Source of the DNA: Mrakia gelida
Taxonomy: Eukaryota > Basidiomycota > Tremellomycetes > Cystofilobasidiales > Mrakiaceae
Length of the DNA stretch: 64,000 nt
Direction of reading: 5' to 3'
Assembly: GCA_024345305.1 (NCBI GenBank)
Contig: BRON01000005.1
Coordinates: 434,001 to 498,000 of the forward strand
Shown one piece after another: positions 55,601 through 64,000 of this stretch; the stretch's first letter is position 1; every line of letters begins with the position of its first letter. The translations under genes were made by a program, and so were the position numbers. The notes under the pieces are model-generated. The model made no database searches. It saw only the letters and a program-made list of their open reading frames with translations, and was not told the origin of the DNA.

Positions 55601-58600
55601 TCCTGCACTCGAGTGGAGGACTTCCTCGCCCAACCCGAGACGTCGAAGTACTCGAACCTCACGCTCTCATCGTCCGTCGGAGAACCCACCATCGGATTCA
55701 AGAACGCTTCGCTCTCCTACGCTAGTCCCGAGGAGCTCGCCAAGGATGAAATCCTCTTCACTCTCAAGAACCTGAACCTCGACTTCCCTGAAGGGGAGCT
55801 CTCGATCATCGCTGGAAGCGTCGGATCTGGGAAGGTTCGTCTCGTCCTTCGCTCCCGCATTTTTTTTTCGTGCTGACTGACTTCTCCTCTGGCGTTCTTT
55901 CTCTCTCTCTCTCTCCAGACCACCCTCCTTCTCTCCCTCCTGGGAGAAACGTCCCTCCACTCCGGAACCATCTTCATGCACGAACACTTTTCACGAAACG
56001 CGTCTCCCCTCGACCCCGTCACTGGATTCTCTCGCACGGTCGCCTACGCAGGTCAACAACCCTGGCTCGTCGGAGCTTCCATCCGCCAGAACATCGTCTT
56101 CGGATCGCCTTGGGATGCGAAGAGATACGCTGCTTGCTTGACCGCCTGTCAGCTCGAACGCGACCTCGAGATCTTGGAGCTTGGAGACGAGACGGAGGTC
56201 GGAGAGAAGGGAACTGGTACGTCTGGACGCGTTGCAGGTCCTCTTCTCCTCGAACTAGCACCCACTGAACTTCTTTCACCTCCTTCACAGCTCTTTCTGG
56301 GGGTCAGAAGGCTCGTGTCGCGTTGGCTCGAGCTGTTTACAGTCGATCGTCGACGATTCTGCTCGACGACGTTCTTTCGGCTGGTGCGTCTTCTCTCCCT
56401 CTCTTACCTCGATCTGTCGCGAATTTGACGAGTCTCCCCATCTTCCTTCTTCAGTCGACGCCCACACCGCTCGTTTCCTCTTCCAGAACTGCTTGAAGGG
56501 ACCCCTCCTCGCCGGTCGAACTGTGGGTCGAGGCTTTGACCGCTCGACCTCGTTCCCTCCCCTTCCTCGACTCACAAAGTCTCATGCCGTCGCCCTTCGT
56601 TCTTTTCTTCCTCCCAGGTCATCATCGTCACTCACGCTGTCGGACTCGTCCTTCCTGGTGCTGCTTACGGAGTCAGTCCTCCTCCCGCTCTTCGACGCTA
56701 CGAGTCACCCTTAACTGACATGTCTCGTTCGTTCAGGTCGTACTCGACAACGGATCCGTCCTCGCCGCTGGCTCTCCCGACGAACTCAAGGCAGCCTCCG
56801 TCTTTTCTGACGACGCTCTCGCCGATTCTGGAGCAGACGACGAGCACGTTGTGAAAGTCGATTCCAAGGAAGTTGCGAAGGGAACGCTCGAGGAGGTCGG
56901 AGCTGAGGCTGGCGACGCCGATGTGGACGAGGCCAAGAAGATCCAGGACAAGAAGGACTCGAAGAAGCTCGTCAAGGAGGAGACTACGACTCAGGGAGGG
57001 TGAGCTCGTCTTCACGAGCAGAGCTCTGAACCTCAACGACGAACTGACGCGAGCTTTCTTCTCTTTCCTCCTTCAGAGTCTCGCTGGACGTCTACAAGCT
57101 GTACATCGGTGCCATGGGGACTCTCGTCTTCTGGATCATCCTCATCGCTCTCTTCTTTGGATCTCAGAGGTTTGTCACGTCTCTTTCAACCAGGTAGCAG
57201 CGCTCCCGCTGACGCTTGCTCTTCCTCTCCTTGATCAGTGTCCAAATCGCCGTCAACCTTTGGATTCGTAAATGGGCGAGCCAGTACGACGTTGTAGCCG
57301 AGCTCCAAAACGTCAACGTTCTTTCGTTCATCCTCGCTCCCCTTCAACTCACCTCGAACGCGTCATCCGGATCCAGCGATTTCCTCGCCTCCGAAGCTCC
57401 CACCAAGGATTCGACGACCTACTACCTTACCGTCTACGTCCTGATCTCTGCTGCCTACATGGTCACCATCGCGATCCGAATGAGGTGAGTCTTGTTGAGC
57501 TTCGTCGCGTCTCGTCGAACGGAGCTAACTTTTCTTTCATCCCTTCTCGTAGCGTGCTCTTCTACGGTAGCTTGCGGGCGAGTCAGACGATCTACGAGGA
57601 CCTTCTCAAGAGGATGTGAGCTCACCCTTTCGTATTAACGTTGAAACGACCTTGAAGCTGACTCAAATCGCGTCCTTCCCTCAGCCTTTCTGCTCGCACT
57701 CGATTCTTCGACTCGACGCCGTCTGGACGAATCCTCAATAGGGTCTCCAAGGATATCGCTCAAATAGATCAAGAGCTCTCACCCGTTCTGATGTACCTCG
57801 TCACCAGTATACTTGTAAGCCCGACCAAAACCTCCTCGCTTCTTCGAATCCAAGCCGTTGACGAGAACGCTTTTCGTGTCGCAGTCCTCGTTCGCTGTCC
57901 TCCTCGTCATCTCCTTCTCGACACCCTGGTTCATCGCTGCCGCCGCCGTCATCATTGTACTCTACTGGTTGATCGGTGCCGCCTATCTCGCCATCTCTCG
58001 ACAACTCAAGAGGATCGAATCGGTCTCTCGCTCGCCCATCTACGTCTGCTTCGCCGAGGTCCTCAACGGAATGGTGACTGTTCGAGCGTACGGAGAGTCT
58101 GATAGGTTCACGAGCCAGTGCCTCGATCTTATCGACGACAACAAGTGAGTCTTGAATTGGGGCTGGCTCGTCGAGTCGATTTCGGACGCGTGGCGAATGT
58201 TGACTTTTCGTCTCTTTCCGCCCGCCCTCCAGCTCCCCTTTCCTTCTTCTCTGGGGTGCGAACCGATGGCTCTCGATCTACTGCGACGTCACTGGAGGAT
58301 TGGTTGGACTCTTTGCTGCGATCTTCATCCTCCTCAACCCGACGCTCGACGCAGGAATTGCAGGTCTCTCTCTCAGCTACGCTATCACGTTCACCGACTA
58401 CGTGCTTTGGGTCGTCCGTTTGTACTCAGGTAAGTCCTTCTTCCCATTCAAGCGACTGGCCCCGGCTGACGTCTCCTCCTTTCGTCCTTTCAGCCATGGA
58501 GATCAACCTCAACAGTGTCGAACGAATCCGAGAGTACCTGGTCCTGGAATCTGAGGAGGAGGAAGACGCGAAGGGAATCGAACCTCCAGCAGCTTGGCCA

Positions 58601-60118
58601 TCGCGGAATGGATCCATCGAAGTCAAGAGTCTCACTGCTCGATACGCACCAGAAGTGAGCTCGTCTCGTTCCGTCTCTTCTGCCGTGGGCACGTTGAGGT
58701 TGGAGCGACGTAGCAAAGAAACTGACGCGTCGTATCTCGTTCCGTTTCTCAGCTCGACCCTGTTCTCAAGGACGTCTCCTTCACCGTTCTTCCTCAAGAG
58801 AAAGTCGGGATCTGTGGTCGTACTGGTTCGGGGAAGAGTACACTCGCTCTGACCTTCTTCAGGTTTTTGGAGGCGAGCGGAGGTGAGTTTTTGCTTCTCC
58901 GTCTTCAGCTCGAAACGCTCGAGCTGACCGCTTTCTCCTTTTCTCTGCCTTCTAGGATCGATCACCATCGACGGTCTCGATATCTCGAAGATGTCTCTCC
59001 ACACGCTGAGGTCTCGTCTCACCATCATCCCTCAGTGAGTCGGATAACGAAATGAGACGGAGAGCGTCGACGAACAACTTCACAGAGCTCACCTTCCTCC
59101 CCTCTTCCTCTCTTCTCGCTTCTCAGGGAAGCCCAACTCTTCACCGGATCGATCCGAGACAATCTCGACCCCTTCCAAAGCTTCGAGGACGCCGATATCT
59201 GGGAAGCTCTGGTTCGAGTTCGGTGAGTCATCTCCCTCTTCCCCTTCCGTCGCGACGAACACAACTGATCTCGCCTCCCCTCCCTCCTGTCTCCCTTCCC
59301 AGAATGGCCTCCTGGTCCACCCCCGCCGCTTCCCGAGTCCACTCCCGAGCTCCCAGTCGTGCCAACTCAACCTCGAACCTCGTCGCTCTCAACGGAGACG
59401 CCACCCCCGTCGAAGGCGGGATGAGCCAAGTCACCTCGTTGTCGGATGGTGTCGCTGCTGGAGGAGCCAATTGGTCTGCCGGCCAGAGACAGCTTCTTGC
59501 TCTTGCTCGAGGTCTGCTGAAGTTGAAGGAGTCGAACATCTTGATCCTCGATGAGTACGTCCACCGCGTCTCTCCCTCCTCTTTCTTTTCTGTCGTCGAG
59601 TCGAGTCGAGAGACTGACCGAACTTGGTTTTCGTTCGTTGCAGATCCACTGCCAACCTCGACCACGCTACGGACGCTCACATCCAGCAGTGTCTTCGAGA
59701 GCTGGGAGAGGTTACGACCCTCATCGTAGCTCATAGGCTGAGGACCATCGTCGAGTGTGGTGAGTCGCGAAGGTCCACCGAATGGACGCGAGCGAAGGCC
59801 GGAAGCTGACCTACCTCTCTTCCACCCTCGCTCTCAGACAAAATCCTCGTCCTCGACGCCGGACAAGTAGTCGAGTTTGGACCTCCTCTGGAACTGCTCA
59901 AGAAGGAGGGAGGCAGGTGAGTGCTGAGCACCGAACATCGAGAAGCGAAAGGTCGACGACGCGAAACCGAACCGAACTAACTCTCGGTTTGTTTTTGCGC
60001 GCGCCGTTTCGTGTCCAGCTTCCGAGCTCTGTGCGAGAAGAGTGGAGAGATGGTTGTTCTGCAGGAGATGGCTGAGAAGGCTCATGCTGGCAGGTTGGGG
60101 GAGAAGGAGAAGATTTAG
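52649..60118 (+). CDS. ABCC-type (MRP) full-length ABC transporter
   Basis: Over twenty exons give about 1,470 residues. The N-terminus has a TMD0-like region of about five spans (LLPLVLVSLSLLLLLST onward). TMD1 follows from FWSMVFVFASYLAPLTL, with a 13 nt exon at 54269-54281 (FFGQ). NBD1 has Walker A GSVGSGKTT, signature LSGGQKARVALARAVY and Walker B ILLDDVLSAVDAHT. TMD2 starts near SLDVYKLYIGAMGTLVFW. NBD2 has GRTGSGKST, a signature written NWSAGQRQLLALARG, and Walker B ILILDESTANLDH with the catalytic Glu, then the H-loop VAHR. NBD1 ends its Walker B in DD, so only site 2 looks catalytic, as in other ABCC pumps. About 40 extra Ser/Ala-rich residues sit before the NBD2 signature. The likely role is vacuolar or plasma-membrane export of conjugates; the substrate is unknown. 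Confidence 0.88.
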
Positions 60119-61174
60119 AAGGAACGCAGAAGAAGAGGAAGAAGAAGGAACGATCAAGGGAGGATTTATAGACTGTGATTTTATTGTTCTGCTTTCGGTT
60201 TGGCGTCTTGTAAGTCCTTTGTTTCCTTGGGGGTCACTCTGGTGAAGTACTGACGTGAAGAAGGGAAGCGAAGGACGAGCCGAGATTCCAACAACGACGC
60301 GTCCTCTTGAAGAGCGCCGCGCTTCGTGACCTCCCTTTCTCGTCCCGTCTGACTCCTTGCTTTCACAGTTTTGCCCAAAGATACTTGTATATCTCTCTTG
60401 CAGCTCTCACTTGAGAACGCACACAAACTGCTGCAAAAGTGGGCTGAGAAATCGACGGAAGCGTTCTCCCTCGACGTCGAGCTGCGTCCCCAGCCACGCC
60501 TTCCCGCGGGCAACGGAAAATTCTCTCTCGGCTCGGCTAGGTCCCTCGCTCTCTTCTCCTTCGCCTAGAAAAACTTGCTCGTCGCAAATCTGCTCCCCAC
60601 GATTTCCTTCAACGTCTTCGAAGGCGAGGCTCTGTTTGGTTCTCGACCTCTTCTCCTCGCCTTCCCTCCTCTCGCCTCCCCTTGTTCTCGCAAGAAAATT
60701 GCTTTCGTCTCGCAGGAAAATATTCCGGAACTCAAATGAGAACCGAAGCCCTCCTTTCTCGCCTCTCTGAGCGAACCGAAAGGGAAGTGAATCGCTGAGT
60801 AAAGAGCGGACGACTCTCGCCTCCGGAAGAGTCAGTCAGCTCGACGTCGACCTCGTTTCCCTTTCTTATTTGGCTTGCCTCCTCGTCGGTTCCCTCACAC
60901 CCACCACCTCGCCCACCTCTACCTCTTTCCCTTTCGCTCTTCCTCTTCCCAACCCGCCATCTCAGGAAATCAAGGCTCATTTCCACTCTTCTTCTCGAGT
61001 TCCCTTTGTTCGCCAGCGTCGAGCGTCCTCCGACACCAACCCAGCCTTCTCTCCTTCAGTGAGCTCACTCATCCTCCCCTCCCTCCCTAACGTCCACCCC
61101 TTCTTCTCCACCTTTTCTCACACCTCCTTCTCCCTCTCCCTCTCCTCTACAGGATCCACCACCTGCCTCTCTGA
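60119..61174. other. Tandem intergenic region
   Basis: About 1 kb between the ABC transporter and the last gene. A likely leader intron runs from GTGAGC at about 61060 to CTACAG at about 61152. The middle has short open frames (60360-60770) with no motif. No gene supported. Confidence 0.4.
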
Positions 61175-64000
61175 ATGAGCCGTTCTTTAACGCTTCACGG
61201 TGTTTCGATCCTCTTCTTCTCGGATCCACCGGTGGACCCCTCCATCATTCGCCCCATCCTCCAGATCGTCAAGGTAGTACCAACACCGCAGAGGGAAGAT
61301 GGTCAGGGGGCGAGCCAACTACAGTGAGTATCAGGCGTTTCTTCTTGAACCAAAGGGGGAGGAGAGGGAGATCCAAGGGTGGGGTGGTGGAGGGAAGGTC
61401 GGGGGTGTCTCGGTGGAAGGTTGGATGAGCGACGACCTCAGCCTGGAGAGGTCTAGAACAGACGAGGACGGACTGAGAGTGGACTTTGGAGCTTGCTCAG
61501 AGGGTGGAAAATCTTCCCTTTGGAGTAGGAAGCTTGGGAGGGGGAAGGTTTCTCGATTGGAAGGTGAGGTGGAGGGGGAGGAGCAGGACCGCGAGGGAAG
61601 GGAGGAGTCGACGACCTCACCGTCCTCTCTCTCTCTCTTCTAGCCCTCCCTTCTCAAGCAGCATACACTCATGGCTCGAGAGACGAGCACGTACCCTTTC
61701 TACCGCTCGAAGCTGCTTTCGAGTAGCGGAGGAAGGGTCCTTCAACTCGAGCTCTCTCCCTCAGACGGGAGAGACGCCGAAAGAGTCGAAGCTCACTCTC
61801 CCTCCTCCTTCCCTCCTACACCTCTCGCTCGCTTCCCCTTCCTCGTCCAACTTCCCTCCTCGTTGCGCTCGAGCTCATCCTCGAGCCTCCTCATATACGC
61901 TCCCCTTCCTCTGGTTCGTTTCTCGTTGCTTCCAAAAGCAGAACGACTTCACACAGCTCTTCTCATGCTCCCGCCATGGCCGCACTCGCTCACACGACGA
62001 CCTTTGCTGACTCCGCTCTCTCTTGCCCCTTTTCTTTCTCCAGTCTGCTCCTCTCGGATGGGACCTACTGCTTGATGGCTGTCGTAAATCTTCAACCTCA
62101 ATCGAACGGGATCGTTCAGGATAGTCTCAAGCTCTGGACGCTCATCAAGCTCACGGACTTCGTTTGTGGACAAGAGAAAGGGTGCGTCGCCTTTCGCCTC
62201 CTCTGTCCTCGTTTCAGCTTCAGCTCCTTCCTCTTTTCCCTTCTTCTCGTCACTCCCTCCTCCCCGTGAAGCTGACTCTCCCTCTTTCGCTTCGTCTTCT
62301 TCGGTTGGGGTTCATCCAGACGAGTCCTTCTCCGATCCTTCGAAATCATCTCTCTCGCTCCCTCCCAAATCGGTTTCACCGTCCCCATCCACCTCACCCG
62401 AGACCCCAAAACAGAAGCCTACTACCATCAAACCCTCCTCCCTGTACCTCCACCCACACCCTCCAACTTCCCCTACATGCCCTCCTCCTCTTCGTCGTCC
62501 TCGGAAGTCGCGCTCTGCCCTTCGTCGCCGCCTCGGACGACGACCACCAATTCGAACGCCAACGCGTCCGGATCCTCCTCCCTCACTCTCACCTTCGCTC
62601 CTCCGACGCCTTCACCTCCTCTGACTCGACGCATGCCTCACCTCCCTCTCGAACTCCAAATGATCATCATCAAGGACTGCATCGAGCTCTACCGACAGGA
62701 CGAGAAGAACTCCTCCTCGTCGTCCTCCTCCGCCGCAGGGTCCAGCAGCGCGAAGAAGCAGCAGCAGCAGCAGCAGGGAAGCAGTGCTACGGCGGCTGCG
62801 ACGAGACTGGCGAAGATTGTGGGGATGGAGTTGGAGGTGCTGGAGGCTGAGGAGAGGGAAGAGGTTGGGAGCGGGAGCACGAGTTGGGAGGTGAAGGGAG
62901 GTGCGAGGATCGCCAAGTTTGTGGAAGGAGATAGGAGTCCTGATGAGGAGGTTGAGGAGAGGAGTAGGTGGGGATTGGCTTTGGTTTCGAAGACGGTGAG
63001 TCTTTCCTTCCTTCCCTCTCGTCGAGTTTGAGTCGCGTCGACGGTCGCTCGCGCCTCGTTTCCGCCCTCCTTCGCTCGCTCGCTCTCCTCCTTCCTTACT
63101 GACCCACCCTCGTCTCTCGTATCCTCCTTTCGCAGTGGAACGAGATCTCCCTCCCTCTCCTCTACCGAAACATCCAACTCTCCCAACCCGCCTCCTACAC
63201 CATCCTCGCCTCCCTCCTCACCTCTGCCACCACTCCCACCCTCACCAACCCCAACCCCGCCCCACCCGTCGCCAAATGGATCAAGCGAGCCGTCCTTCGC
63301 GAGGTCCCTCCGACTGCTTGGCTGGATCCAGAGAGCGACGTAGGGAAGGTGATTGGGAGTTTGAAGGATCTCGAGATCTTCAAGGTTCGATATCGAGCGA
63401 GGGTGGAAGGGGAGGATGGAGTGGGAGTGGTGCCGGTGAGGGAGAGGGGGCAGAAGGAGATGTGGGATGTTTATCCGGGAGTGAACCCCAAGGTGTGAGT
63501 GTGGTGCTAGCCTGTTTTGTGGAGGAGGAGGGAGGAAGGGCGGAGGAAGACACGCGTCGAGCTCGAGCGAGCGAGGTCTTTGAGTCGCGAACGCCCGAGC
63601 TGACTTTGTTTGGTTGGTTCGTCTTTGCTTTTGCAGCTACCACCAACATCACCTCCACACCTTCACCCTTCCCTCCATCACGGCAGCTTGGCCTCGACTT
63701 CGCCAGACAAGCTCGGACTTCATGTTCTGCTTGACCCACCCGCCGCCGATGGTGCAGAAGTTCCCTTCCCTTCCTCTGAGGTCGCATCGTACGTATATCA
63801 TCCCTTCTGACTCCGTCCGTCCTCGCTCTACTCGATGTGTTTCGTCGTTCGTCGAGTCGAACTGAATCCAAAGCTGACCTCGTTTCGTTTGTCCCTCGCG
63901 TTCGTTCCGCAGACCTCACCATCCAACTCGCCGGAGATCCAGCTCGACTCTACCGTCTTCCTCGACTGCTTCATCGACTCGGATCGGCGTCGCACATCCG
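61175..64000 (+). CDS. RPA70N-like OB fold fused to an F-box protein (3' end outside window)
   Basis: Predicted exons are 61175-61323, 62044-62181, 62320-62995, 63136-63494, 63637-63788 and 63913-64000 onward. The first two and the start of the third read MSRSLTLHGVSILFF, RPILQIVKVVPTP, HLLLSDGTYCLMAVVNLQ, WTLIKLTDFVCGQEKGRVLL: the Rep-A_N fold of Rfa1/RPA70, with its L-x-SDG landmark. About 95 Ser/Pro/Thr residues lead to an F-box, LPLELQMIIIKDCIELYRQ...LALVSKTWNEISLPLLYRNIQLS, split by a poly-Ser/Gln insertion. F-box proteins recruit substrates to SCF ubiquitin ligase. The intron after exon 1 is 720 bp, unusually long, and contains a phase-neutral 270 bp candidate exon (61644-61913). An ATG at 62477 could start a separate F-box gene, but no stop divides the two parts. 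Confidence 0.6.

Noticed and set aside
62166..62624. Ser/Pro-rich frame overlapping the OB/F-box gene
   Set aside because: It runs through an intron and shares the exon with the frame that carries the OB and F-box motifs.

Overview
This window is nuclear DNA from a filamentous or yeast-like basidiomycete, most probably a red-yeast relative in Pucciniomycotina/Microbotryomycetes. That placement is an inference from gene content, GC-rich composition and intron style; the species cannot be named. Nearly every gene is cut by many short introns (about 60-130 bp) with GTGAGY or GTTCGT donors, a CTGAC branch site close to the acceptor, and CAG/TAG acceptors. Genes are dense, lie on both strands and have pyrimidine-rich leaders. 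I saw no tRNA, rRNA, transposon or CRISPR array. All gene models were spliced by hand, so exon ends are predictions that keep the reading frame open.

1-20.4 kb: three related BTB/POZ genes (left edge, 7.6 kb and 15.4 kb) sit between unrelated single-copy genes: a hypothetical protein, a DUF2470-DUF4499 membrane protein, a Ser/Pro-rich protein, an FHA-domain protein with a membrane tail, a small hypothetical protein, and the TRAPPII subunit Trs65.

20.4-36 kb: a fucose/glucose-type MFS transporter, a large carbohydrate-esterase-9-like amidohydrolase, a PRXL2-type peroxiredoxin, a hypothetical protein, and a secreted GH5 beta-mannanase. Three of these act on or carry carbohydrates, so the stretch may be a loose sugar-use neighbourhood.

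36-52 kb: a class V aminotransferase, nuclear cap-binding protein 2 head-to-head with a Polycomb EED homologue (PRC2 H3K27-methylation subunit), a proline-rich protein, a PTC7-type PP2C phosphatase, a CipC/DUF3759 protein with a Gly/Met-rich tail, and Rho-GDI.

52-64 kb: a full-length ABCC transporter, then a gene running off the right edge whose exons join an RPA70N-like OB fold in frame to an F-box protein. That fusion is the most unusual architecture in the window. Other points of interest are 8-14 nt microexons inside signature motifs, two GC-AG introns, a palindrome GACGCGTC recurring in introns, and two apparent one-base frameshifts that look like assembly indels.
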